In this document: piece after piece, positions 1-9,889 of the stretch | Position numbering within the stretch: the first letter of the stretch is position 1 | How the letters are laid out: every line of letters starts with the position of its first letter | Assembly (NCBI GenBank): GCA_948567375.1 | Contig: OX419758.1 | Span: 50,721,001 to 50,785,000 of the forward strand | Reading direction: 5' to 3' | Length of the DNA stretch: 64,000 nucleotides | Origin: Lunularia cruciata | Taxonomy: Eukaryota > Streptophyta > Marchantiopsida > Lunulariales > Lunulariaceae | Notes under the pieces: generated by a model | The model's database searches: none | What the model saw: only the letters and a program-made list of their open reading frames with translations | Told to the model about the DNA's origin: nothing | Made by a program: the position numbers and the translations under genes

Positions 1-329
1 CTAAGTCAAGGATTCCTTCACATGGGCTATCCTTGGACTAAAGAAGAATCCAAAACAAAAAGACTTGCGGGCCCAAGAGTTCTCAACTCTTTCCTCAAAG
101 CCAAACACCTAAGAATAATACCAAGTCAACACACTAAAATCCAAAATAGTGGTGCTCATCTTTTCTACTTCCTCTAAAGTAAAGTCCCCTCTATCTTAGC
201 TATGACTAACTTTAGCCAACCATGACTAATATAGAACCATCCTTTATCTCTATAAATAATATCTCTTAAGTACTTGTAATACCAAGCTAAATATCACAAT
301 ACCACACACATGCACAAATGGGTGTTATA
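1..329 (-). repeat. partial LTR of family G (LTR 5' part, cut by window edge)
   Basis: This matches the higher-coordinate part of the 691-bp G LTRs at 52550-53240 and 56586-57276, including the shared stretch ending in gcacaaatgggtgtta. In LTR sense (minus strand) the start TGTAACACCC has become TATAACACCC at 329. The rest runs off the left edge of the window. It abuts another G LTR fragment without any internal element sequence between them. Confidence 0.85.
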
Positions 330-819
330 GGCCTGTCTCTCACTCAGGATGAACCTCTGATGGCTATTATGGTAGCGCACCATGGACTTAAAAGGCAAGG
401 AACCTGAACTCCATCATACTCCTCCAAGGCTAACACTCCAAGACTCAAGACATTGCTCACTAGAGAACTCAATGAGAGGGAGATAGTTGCAAATGAAAGG
501 ATGATGAGTACTCCCTCACCCCTTGTTTATATACTTGTGAAATAGTTACTCACCAAAGTTACTAAGTACCGTAGTAACTCAAGTTACTAGACTAAAAATC
601 AAGTAAAGTAAAAAAGTAGAAAGGAATATCCATTCACATGGGCATATTCCCCTAAGCATGTGGTCTTATCTTGACCCAACCACTAAGTCCAAGGATTCCT
701 TCACATGGGCTATCCTTAGACTAAAGAAGAATAAAAAAAAAAAAGGCTTGCGGGCCCAAGAGTTCTCAACTCTTTCCTCAAAGCCAAATACCTAGGAATA
801 ATACCAAGTCAAAACACTA
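330..819 (-). repeat. partial LTR of family G (LTR 3' part)
   Basis: Starts at 330 with ggcctgtctctcac, the rc of the LTR 3' end, lacking the last six to eight bases (rc tgagccgg). It follows the other G LTRs to about 819, where homology stops in ccaagtcaaaacacta. About 200 bp of the LTR's 5' part is therefore missing. A near-homopolymer A run lies at 733-743. Confidence 0.8.
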
Positions 820-2095
820 TTGGAAGAATGGTAATACCAGTGAAAAACCCATTGCCCGCTCTCTCTCATTGGCATTGGGCTCCACCAACTGTTGTAACTG
901 TGAGTCCCAAACAAGTTCAAGTACTCCATCTCAAAAAGCATGAGAGCTTGGGAAACTCATGAGTGTGGGAAATTTGGCTCTAGGCTGTCTAACTAGGTTC
1001 ACTACTGTCATAGGTGACCTATCAACCACTACCACTGTCTAAGACTAACACGCAACATCCAAGATGTCATCAACAAGGATGTGATCAAGTAGTTGAATCA
1101 TCATATGCACAATGTAAAACCTCTTTGGGTAAGAGGTTTGTCCACCAAAGACGAAGGCAATGAGCTTGTGATCCTACTCTGGTAGCATCTAACAATACAG
1201 CAAGTCCAATCTAAGAATGGACCTGATGTGTACTCGCCACCACTCTAATACAAGAATCACCAATCAAAGGAACATTCTCTAAAAGGTAAGCTGGAGAAAC
1301 GGGCTGATGAACTTGGAGATGTCATAGAATCCGTAACATCTCCCAAAACACACAAGAACAAGGATCTTGAAGACCCAAACCTTGGCCAGTACGTGTATGT
1401 CCTTGACAAAATGAACAGGCCCATGTCACTCCAGATCATGCATCCCTAGTAAGGAAATGTCTACTGGTAGGGCCTTTTGGTAACCTTTGACTGTTAACAT
1501 AGGTAATAACTCCAAATACTGATAGGCCAAGTGTGCCACATGATGTAGAGAGACTTGCCTAGCAAACTCATCTCTTTCCACATACAAGTACCTCTATACT
1601 CATATACCCACATGTAGGACCACAGCTAGTCTGGTGCTAATCCCACCAAACAACTCCAATAGACACACACCCTCTATTGGATACTACCAAGCAATGAGTG
1701 TGGTATCTAGAGGTGTCAAGGTAATTGACTCTAGAGGCTCATCTTCACACTCATCTCTTGGTGGTACAAAGGCTCAATTCCAAGCCTATTGCACCAACCA
1801 ATCTGCATGCTGCTGCAATGCCTCCTCTAAACTCCACTATAGAACATCCAAAGTGGATGGAACAATCCCTATTGTACTCCAAATCCAAGTGATCTTTGGT
1901 ATTAGAGTATCCTTTGCATGAGCGTTTCCTATCCAACAAGTCACCAAGCCAAGTAATTGCACCACTAAAAGCTGATGAAATTGATGTTGCCATGGTCTCG
2001 GACTGTAGTGAGCCAAGGCTACCACAACTAAAGCATACTGCTAGGAGACATACCCATCCCTCACTAGATTGCCAACCTAGTCTATAGGAGGCTGT
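820..2095. other. unassigned, probably decayed internal part of element V
   Basis: No confident domain. Open minus-strand stretches at 1257-1439 and 1751-2025 lie downstream (in V sense) of the protease-linker block at 2096-2620, where a reverse transcriptase would be expected. I could not find RT motifs (LDxxxG(Y)xQ, xxDD), so the region is either badly decayed or a deletion product. Confidence 0.4.
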
Positions 2096-2620
2096 CTCCT
2101 CCTAATAGTCAATACTAAAACCCATGGGGTATAATACTGCTCCCCCAACTAGCACATCGTATGACTAAACTATTGTTGCAATAGCTTGAGCTCTCACCAC
2201 CAAGCTATTAGTCGGATGACCAGGCTGAACCTGGACAACAAGCTCCCGATGTGTGATGTATTGTGTCAAACTACCACTTAGAGATGTCTGGATCTGAAAT
2301 GGGCACCTCTCCACATTGGTCTTTTGTAACTCTAGATCGATTACTACAGCCTTCCCCAACATAAGGGGCTGCGGACCAAAGTCTAACAAGACTCTCTATG
2401 GTGTATAGACCTTCCTTGAAGGTCCCACCAAGCGGAAAATCCCTCTTTGGTTATCCAATAGGACAACACTAGGTGTGAATTGCACTCTCTCCTACTAGCA
2501 ACTCCTCCAATCTAGCCGTTGTTGCCTGCCATAAACCACTAGTTGCTGAATGGATCTCATGCTCCGCAACCAAGTTAGCTCCACTATCAACCACCTATGC
2601 TCTAGTAGTAGGAACCGCAT
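2096..2620 (-). pseudogene. aspartic protease and protease-RT linker of element V (broken)
   Basis: The retroviral-type protease matures the polyprotein. The catalytic motif reads VVDSGANLVAEHEI at about 2596-2555 (D-S-G-A). Downstream, near 2162-2100, is DVLVGGAVLYPMGFSIDY, a block I recognise from the region between protease and RT in some plant Ty3/gypsy polyproteins. A 103-codon open piece at 2760-3071 lies between the knuckles and the protease and is probably part of the same polyprotein. Stops occur before and after the active site. Confidence 0.65.
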
Positions 2621-3319
2621 CATCCCTATTCACACAAAGGATGGCAGCCAACCAGAACACTAGGACTAGGTCAACTCTCAATGTAGACATGTCATTGACT
2701 GAAAACAAAGGGCACCGCATAATCAGCTGAGCTGCCCCCCACATCATGCTCAACTTAGTTTATGTAGTAGCCAATGGCTGACTAGTAGGTAGTCCATCAT
2801 GCACCCCATCACCACCTACAACACCTACATTGGGACATCTAAGAGTCATGGATGTCTGCAATGCCTCAAATAGTGTAAAAGATTGGGGAAGTCTGAATTG
2901 TCTCCCAACCTCTCCTCTTTGTGGGTCCAACTCCACTGATGCTCCTCTAGGCTCTAGAGCACGTATTGCACTCCTAGTCACTATTGCAGATACATCCACA
3001 TGTGCTGCTCTGCACATAAACTCCAAAGCATCTTGATCACCAGCATATGAGGTGGAAGCCTCAGCATCCAAATTTGATCTCCTCTAAGCAGTGGCCATAC
3101 TAGCCAATCTTTGCTCCAACTGCTCAATCCAAGTAGCCATAGCTGTATCGGAAGTAAGGGTAGGTACTACACTTTTACTAGGTGTAGATCCTCTACCACC
3201 ACCTCTACCACCTCATCCTCCATGAACTAGAGCTCCTCTACTACCTACCATAGCCGCACTACCACTCCATAACTTTGGGTGTAGGTCAAAGCACCAGTCA
3301 CCAGTATGACCATATATGT

Positions 3320-4400
3320 GGCAATGCTCACATTGCCTCTATGCTTGCTATGATGCACCAAAGGTATCAGGTCCGCTGCCCAGAGTACACTCTCTCCCAT
3401 GGTAAGGTCCACCACAAGTCCAACAAGCAACACTACTACTCATTGGCTGCTGTTGACCTGAAAAGGAAGGTAAGGGTCTAGATCCACTAGGCCTTCCTCT
3501 CGCTCCATAGGACCTGGGTTGTCCACCCTATCCTCAAAAACCAACTAGGCGTGGTGCACTTTGCTGCACTCTAGAAGAAGTAACAGTTGTGGATGAGGTC
3601 TCCCTACCAAATCCAGATGTCACCACCCTCTCCTCCACCATGTTGAGCTCAATATGCTCAGCCAAACCAAAGACCATTGCCAAAGTAGGCGAAGTAGCCT
3701 GTAACAATGTAGCGTCACAAACTCTACATCACAACTCCTTGTCTAGTATCCTATACCAAAGCTGGACTGCTTGGGCCTCAGTAACTCCTTGAGTGAAACT
3801 GATCAGCCATCTCATGCGAGTGTAGGCCTTGAGTAGGCTCTCTCCAGCCTTCTGTTGGAACTCCTGCAAGCTCCTCAGCTTGTCAATTGGTACTCCTTGG
3901 TAGTTCTGCCTCACACACTGGAAGAACTCTACCATGGGGTTAACCCCAGTACCACACCACCTCATGCATTGGTACCTTCACTCGTGGTAGCACTATCTCC
4001 AACTAATGCACCTCCACTAGCTCTACCAACACTACTTGAGCTAGAACTTGTGGGTAAAGCAATCTACTCCTGGCAATCAAGCCTGAAGTGATAGACACAT
4101 AGTTTGGAGAGCAATATTGTCTTCATAACTTAATCTCCTCCAAAAGCTCTCCTAAACTCATAGTAGTCATCCATCGGCGGACCTTCTAAGTGCTAAGACA
4201 ACCTTCCATGCCATGAAGGGTGTCAACAAAGTCAGGTTTTGCATCTACTGCAGATCACACCAACTATCAAACTCCTAGATGAAGTCATCCAACTCAATGG
4301 TATCCACTATACCAAAGTAACGCCTAGGGCCTTTGGAGGCCCCATAAATCTTGTCCATGTCCCACAACAATGGTACGGACACGCCAAGTGTACTCTCAAT
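3320..4400 (-). pseudogene. gag of element V (broken)
   Basis: Gag coats the retrotransposon RNA in virus-like particles. The N-terminal part has the motif GIVDTIELDDFI, then EFDSWCDLQ and TPFMAWK, near 4320-4200. The core, LQEFQQKAGESLLKAYTRMR through AVQLWYRILDKEL (3965-3729), is a typical plant retrotransposon gag block. Two zinc knuckles follow near 3440-3290. One, CWTCGGPYHGRECT, has one residue too few before the last Cys. The second, CEHCHIYGHTGDWC, is a perfect C-X2-C-X4-H-X4-C. Several stops and frameshifts separate these blocks, so no intact protein can be made. Confidence 0.75.
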
Positions 4401-5400
4401 TGAATCAACTCCTGTGTCAAACTCCAACTCAAAGTCAATATACTCTCTCACTGGGACTTGAGATACAAGCTGATATTGAGCACCACTCCGAGTAAACCTA
4501 CTACATACCGCAAGGCTAATTCCTTTGGAATCCCCAAAGAACTCTATCGTGACAAAGTAACCGCAATTGCAACCACAAATTGGAACCACCAAATGCAACC
4601 GCAAAGCGTAACCACAAACCGTAACCGCAAGTACTCCACCAAATACCAACACCAATTGAGTACCACCAAGTGCCAATACCTATGGAACACCACCCACTAA
4701 TGTAACTCTAACTAAGATCACTACACTAGGAGAAAAGGCGACCTATAACCTGCTATCACAACACGCACTCTCATGGTGTACAGGTCATCACTTCCTACCT
4801 CACCGGAGAGAAAAAATAGAGTCTAACTAGTCATCACTCCAGCCTCACTACCAAGAGCACACCAGAGCACCAACGCTCTAAATTCAAGGCACCTCACACA
4901 AACATGGTGCATAAACAGGAAGTAGAGAATGGAGGGGGTCCAATCACAAGAAATCTAAACAAAAACCTTCCATCTCATAAACTAACACGGGATTGACTCT
5001 GCCTCTATTTGGCATTTGACATAAGAGAAGTTTGTATCTACGTCCTAAGCTACCAGGATCACCAAGAATGGGATCAAATTGCCTCTCCTAGCCAAAGCTA
5101 CAAGTGTATAGATAATAGTGGCACAATCACTAGGACAACAAGTGAGGGTGGACCAGTTGGCTAGGGCACCAGTCTAGGAACAAGAGATCTAGGGGTCAAA
5201 CCCTATTGCGCATAATCTAGCAGGATGGGGAGATTTTGTCAAACAATGACCAAGATCTACTCTAAACTAGCCAGCTCACACCATTGCTCAAAATTTGCTT
5301 CTTCTTTGCTAAAAAATTGGCAAGTGTGCTCGCACACTATCTATCTCATCGCCAAATTTGCATCAATTGAACAAAATTTTGCACACTAGGGAAAACCTGA

Positions 5401-5418
5401 GCTCTGATCAAGCTACCA
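5401..5418 (-). other. possible primer-binding site of element V
   Basis: Minus strand TGGTAGCTTGATCAGAGC starts one base after the candidate LTR end. It resembles the plant initiator-Met primer site TGGTATCAGAGC with six extra bases after TGGTA. The spacing fits, but the insertion makes the tRNA assignment uncertain. Confidence 0.35.
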
Positions 5419-5419
5419 A

Positions 5420-5929
5420 TGATCAGCAAGTCTTGGAGATACCACCAACACTCTCAATTCCTAACTTCACTTCTCTAATATAATCAGATTGTTTACAACT
5501 CTCGACTCAACTCAGCTCAGATCAGTATTTGATCTATCACCCTATAAATTACCAACAAATGGGCATTGATTACAGTCAAGCCACACCCACTCTAGCTAAG
5601 AGAATCCAGGTGACGCTTGCCGGCCTCTATCCACCATAGCTTGGAACTCAAAAGCTCAACATCAAAGAAGTGAGCTTTTGGAGTTGCACTTTGAAAGTAT
5701 ACCCATGGACTTGAGCTAGGTCTCAAACCCTAATGGTCCCACTGACGGCACACTCAATGGTGCAAATGGTGCAAAGTGACAATGGGCCCCACCATGAAGT
5801 CAGTACCCCAAACACAAAATCTGACCGTCAAAAAGTAGTCTATAAGTGACTGCTAAAATACCTCTGACTACTATCATTACAACTCTAGTGTTTGAGCAAT
5901 CTAGACACAACACTACAAATGGCGTGACA
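5420..5929 (-). repeat. candidate 5' LTR of element V
   Basis: About 510 bp, starting TGTCACGCC and ending ...CTGATCA on the minus strand, so it has the usual TG...CA ends. A TATA-like AATTTATAGGG lies inside. It sits between LINE Z-a and the primer-site-like sequence. Only one copy is in the window, so the LTR call rests on ends and position rather than on a matching second copy. Confidence 0.5.
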
Positions 5930-7430
5930 CCTTGATGTGTACCAATAGCTGACTCCAAGACGGTGACTCCCTTCTATGAACAACCGTGATGGCAGTAAAG
6001 GGAAGCAAAAGAGCCATAAAAAGGCCACACAAAAGGAATAAGACTTGCCAAGGATCCACTAGCCTCCCTAAGCTCTCAAAAGATGCATGCTTGTGAGACA
6101 CTATTAAAAGCATTCTCAACATCCACTATAGGACGACCCACTCCAAATGGATATCTAGGAGTGCCTTAATGCTTAGAGATATAGCCTCACATCCTCCAAG
6201 TGTAGCTACTCCAAATTGATGTGGATTGAGGTGCTGCCAAAAGTGAGAACAATGTTGAAGGACAATGGTACGATTGACCAAATGCAAAAAGATCTCTCTA
6301 ATAGCAATCAATATAATGCCTCTTGTGTCCTTCTCAATTCCAAGAAGTTGACTAACACCTAACACTTGACTAAGAGATATAAGAATGTCTCCTCTTGCTA
6401 TGCTACAACCACTTGAAACAACTCAATAAAACCACTAAAGGGATTGTCTGCTTGAAAGAAATCTCTAAGGTGCTCGTAAACCATCCCTAACAAGCCTCTT
6501 GAGGAAAAGCAACGGACATTGCACAATGCTTGTGCAAAAAGAGACCTATCAAGACATAAAGGCTGCTTAGGTTGATAATGTAAGACTTCTAGTGGTAGTC
6601 CATCTATTGCTATAGGATGTAGTGAGCATAAGGAAGAGATAGTCTCATCAATAGGACTCGCCATAGATAAAGGATGTAGCGCTTGTGCTGCTACATCTCT
6701 CTCACCTAACCCAATGTCCTACACCATTGTAATCAAGTGGACTCTATGGTATCATGTGGTGAATCATGTCTTCTAAAACATGTAGCCTAATAGACTGCTC
6801 ATGAAGGGATGCACAATCCACCGCTCAAAATTGATGAATCTAGCAACTACTTCTCTATGCCCTGCATGTCTCCCTCTAGCATAACAAAGATACCATTGAG
6901 GGAGTAAGAGGAATAAGAACCATGCTAACTCGTCGAAGGGATCATGCGTCAAATGATCAAGTGTAGGCAAAAAGCATGTCTAGCCTCATCATGGAGTGTG
7001 TGAGGTAGCTTATGGAATAGATGTGGATATGGAAAACTAGCCTCAAATAACCACAAAATGAAACTTGCCTGAGAAGGTAACCACTCCCACGACTCAATTG
7101 GTATTCCTAGAATAGTAAATGAAGGGATAGAAGAAGCATGCAGAATCCAGAGTGACATTGCAATTGATTTGGTCACTCACCTCACATGGGCATCCCAAGT
7201 GGTCCAATCATAGTCCTTATGCATCTTTCCCACATGGGTCTTTACCCCTTGTGAGATAAAGCGTCGGTGATACACCTGGCATGGTGTATCTTGAGCCGTT
7301 CTAGGCGGCCCCACATGGAGAGGTGTAGCCATGGCTACCACAAGAATAAAAATAGTAATATATGATGATCCTCTCCATATCCCCCCATACTTGCAAAAGC
7401 ACAACCCCTCATATCTCAATTCACATAAGA
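5930..7430 (-). pseudogene. LINE-like element Z-a: zinc finger plus RT N-terminal part (broken)
   Basis: Family Z couples a DNA-binding C2H2-type finger to a non-LTR reverse transcriptase. In this copy the finger reads CQVYHRRFISQGVKTHVGKM (near 7280-7220), and the second zinc Cys has become Tyr. The RT part begins with open frames at 6664-6398 and includes NPHQFGVATLGGCEAISLSI near 6230-6170. The catalytic-motif region (expected DVENAFN) is broken by a frameshift near 6120. Homology with Z-b stops at VHIK near 5935, at the start of element V's LTR, so the palm motif C and the C-terminal part are missing. The 5' leader continues to about 7800. Confidence 0.75.
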
Positions 7431-7797
7431 AAATACAATCTCTCCAAACCCTAAAAACTAAAAACTCTCATAACTTTCAGTTCCATCTCCAAATTTCAAA
7501 CTAAATTCCGGTGTAACTTAATCATGAAAAACAAGAAATTAGAAATGATAATTCCCAATTCATCACCCTAAATGTGTAATGATCACTCTAAACCCTAAAA
7601 AACCTAAAAATCCTCATAATTTTGTACTCAATTCTGCATACTCTTCAAGCTAGGTACCAATGGAACCAAAATTGAAAATCAAAGAGAGAATCTACTATTC
7701 ACTAGAGTGCTATATGCTAGAGAGCCCTCATAAAACATAGATATTTCATCTCACATCTCTCCCTCTCCTCTCCCGTCTCCACACTCTCCCGAACATC
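7380..7797 (-). repeat. left arm of head-to-head LINE inverted repeat (Z-a leader)
   Basis: The reverse complement of this segment matches 9407-9800: shared blocks include the CT/GA-rich run with gtctccacactc and the stretch ggaaattttggagatgg. With the coding parts, homology continues outward to about 5937 on this side and about 11270 on the other, so the total arms are near 1.86 kb at roughly 80-85% identity by eye. Confidence 0.85.
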
Positions 7798-7984
7798 AAT
7801 TTCCAAAGAAGTAGAATGGAGCTCGGCCCCAAGAAGGACGGGAAGACCAATCAAGATATAAAAACAAGGGATAAGACAAAAAGTAAGATGCACAAGGATA
7901 AAACACAAGAAGTAAAATCAAGATACAAAAACAAGGGATAAGACAAAAGAAGTAAGACACACAAGCATAAAACACAAGAACTAA

Positions 7985-8405
7985 AATAGGGCTAATTCCA
8001 ATAATATCGATATGAAAAATCCGTGCTACTACATCTAAGATGTTTAAAGTATGCAAGTCTGATAGTTTACAAATTACTGGATCATAACAGGGAAAAAAAA
8101 TCGCATTGGTAAACTCTAAAGCAAAACATGATGTTAAGTTTTTGTGCATGGACTCCAAAAGTGAGGGATAAACATGATGATGACTTTTTATTCATGGACA
8201 CCAAAAGTAAAGGATAAGAAGCAAAATGGGGGCTAAACCCCAATAACATCGATATGAAAAATCTGCCTACTACACCTAAGATGTTTAAGTTATGCACGTC
8301 GGTTAATTTCCAAACTATTCGATCATACTAGAGAAGGAATTTACGTGGCTAAACTCTAAAGAAAAACATGATGGTGACGTTTTGTGTATGGACACCAAAA
8401 GTGAA
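7985..8405 (-). repeat. tandem pair of a LINE Z 3'-end fragment
   Basis: Two direct copies about 240 bp apart (from about 7985 and 8225) share gggctaa..ccaataa.atcgatatgaaaaat, then ctaagatgttta and ggacaccaaaagtgag-like blocks. Read on the minus strand they give a LNILGVVGRFFISM-like piece, which matches the 3' region of Z-b near 12530-12610 (gacttgcataacttggatgt...). They are therefore rearranged LINE 3' sequence rather than a separate gene. Confidence 0.65.
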
Positions 8406-8650
8406 AGTGCTTGTGTCAGTAGTAGACGTTGAATAATTGGTCGACGGTGGAGTGCCTTATCAGCTCATCAGTAGGTTGAGGAAGACAAGATCAGACATTG
8501 GTGGCAGGTAGGGCTTACCCCGGTATTTACAAAAGAAGAAGAGAAAAGTGCAAGAAAAAGGCGACCGTACACGTAGAACACCTGAATGAGCGGAAGACCC
8601 CCATCAAGCCGTACATAGCAGAGAAAAAAAAGAAGAAACTTCAAACAAGG

Positions 8651-8677
8651 AGATTAGAATCGGACAGATTCTAATCT
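8651..8677. repeat. short perfect inverted repeat
   Basis: Arms AGATTAGAATC (8651-8661) and GATTCTAATCT (8667-8677) are separated by 5 bases, enough to form an 11-bp stem. Confidence 0.8.
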
Positions 8678-9209
8678 TCCTTCTAGAACTGGCAGATCTG
8701 TCAGCTCTAAAACCTATGATAAACAACTCTCGATTTGCAACTTTCGGTCGTGAAAGGGTGAATTAAAATGATGGTCATCTTACGACGGGAAAAGCAAATC
8801 AGAGTGCGGAGCACCGATCTCGAGATCAATATACCTGCTCGATATTTATCATTCACTTCTTAGTGGGACCGAACTGCTCGCTCCCATTAGGGTACGATAG
8901 AATCTACTTAGAGTCAATGCAAGTCACATAATATACAAAACCTCCACAAGACAAGAGAAAAAGGGCGACCGCGTAGAAAACACGAAGCATGACGCACATG
9001 TGATATCCATATACCCCGCAAACATGCGGTCTTTTCTCAAAGCCTCTACGTTGAACCGGAATACTGAGAAGGCGACCGCACGTGATAACAAGAAGGACGG
9101 GAAGACCTCTATAAGCCATACAAAGAAAAGACATAGGGGCTAAAATAGAGCTACGCTTCAATAGTGGCCGTAAGAGAAATATGCACTACAGCACTTCAAA
9201 TATCTGAAG

Positions 9210-9335
9210 CAGGGAGATATGATATTGATAGGATTGAAACGTATACTAGAATCCAGGAAAACCTAGATTCTACAGGGAGATATGATATTTATTGATTGAA
9301 ACGTATATTAGAAATCCAGGAAAACCTGGATTCTA
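9210..9335. repeat. two tandem 63-bp units, each with a hairpin
   Basis: Unit 1 is 9210-9272 and unit 2 is 9273-9335. Both begin cagggagatatgatatt and end ggattcta or agattcta. The second holds a perfect stem AATCCAGG (9313-9320), loop AAAA, CCTGGATT (9325-9332). The first has the same stem with one mismatch. Confidence 0.9.
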
Positions 9336-9406
9336 CACAGAATAGATATAATCAGAAAAAGGTAGAAACACCCTAGACAAGGAATCAATCCAATATTTTT
9401 GGGGAG

Positions 9407-9800
9407 TTAGGGAGGAGTGTGGAGACGGGGAGAGGAGAGAGAGAGATGTGAGGAAAGATCTACATTTTCTGGGTGCTCTAGTAGATATCACTCGAGTGAA
9501 AAGTTGATTCTCTTCATTTTTCAGTTTTGAGTTTTGGTTCCATTCGTACCTAGATTGAAGACGGTGGGGAATTGAGTATAAAGTTATGAGGCTTTTATAG
9601 GTTTTAAGTGATTGTTACACATTGAGAATGATGGGTTTAGAATTTTAATTTCTAATCTCTTGGTTTTCATGATTAAATTCCATGAGAATTTAGTTTGGAA
9701 ATTTTGGAGATGGAATTGAAAGTTATGAGAGTTTATAGTTTTTAAGGTTTGGAGCAATTATATTTTCTTATGTGAGTTGGGATGTGAGAGTTTGTGGTTT
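9407..9800 (+). repeat. right arm of head-to-head LINE inverted repeat (Z-b leader)
   Basis: Reverse complement of 7380-7797, forming the 5' leader of LINE Z-b. It starts with a purine-rich block (ggagacggggagaggagaga) and lies directly upstream of the zinc-finger frame. Confidence 0.85.
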
Positions 9801-9889
9801 TGCAAGTATGGAGAGATATGGAAAGGAGAATCATGTGTTACTATTGTTATTCTTGTGCTAAGTATGGCTATACCTCTCCATATGGAGTT

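Larger units (their letters stand above)
2096..5929 (-). mobile_element. element V: 5' part of a Ty3/gypsy retrotransposon
   Basis: Reading the minus strand gives, in order, a candidate 5' LTR (5929-5420), a primer-site-like sequence (5418-5401), a ~1-kb leader, a gag with two CCHC knuckles, an aspartic protease and a protease-RT linker. No RT, integrase or 3' LTR follows. The LTR start TGTCACGCC lies exactly where homology of LINE Z-a to Z-b ends, so V appears to have inserted in that LINE. A flanking duplication cannot be tested because the far end is missing. Confidence 0.7.
7798..9406. other. spacer between the two head-to-head LINE copies
   Basis: Non-coding 1.6 kb. It contains a duplicated minus-strand LINE 3' fragment (7985-8405), scattered repeats of aagaaggacgggaagacc (near 7832 and 9090) and ggcgaccg (near 8561, 8966 and 9073), an inverted repeat at 8651-8677 and a tandem 63-bp repeat at 9210-9335. 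The middle part (8400-9200) has more CG dinucleotides than the flanks, so it may be younger or less methylated. Confidence 0.6.

Noticed and set aside
1751-2087. Reverse transcriptase of element V
   Set aside because: Expected position, but no RT motif could be read in any minus-strand frame.
9210-9345. CRISPR-like or regulatory repeat array
   Set aside because: Only two adjacent units without spacers, in a eukaryotic retroelement context. A simple tandem duplication.
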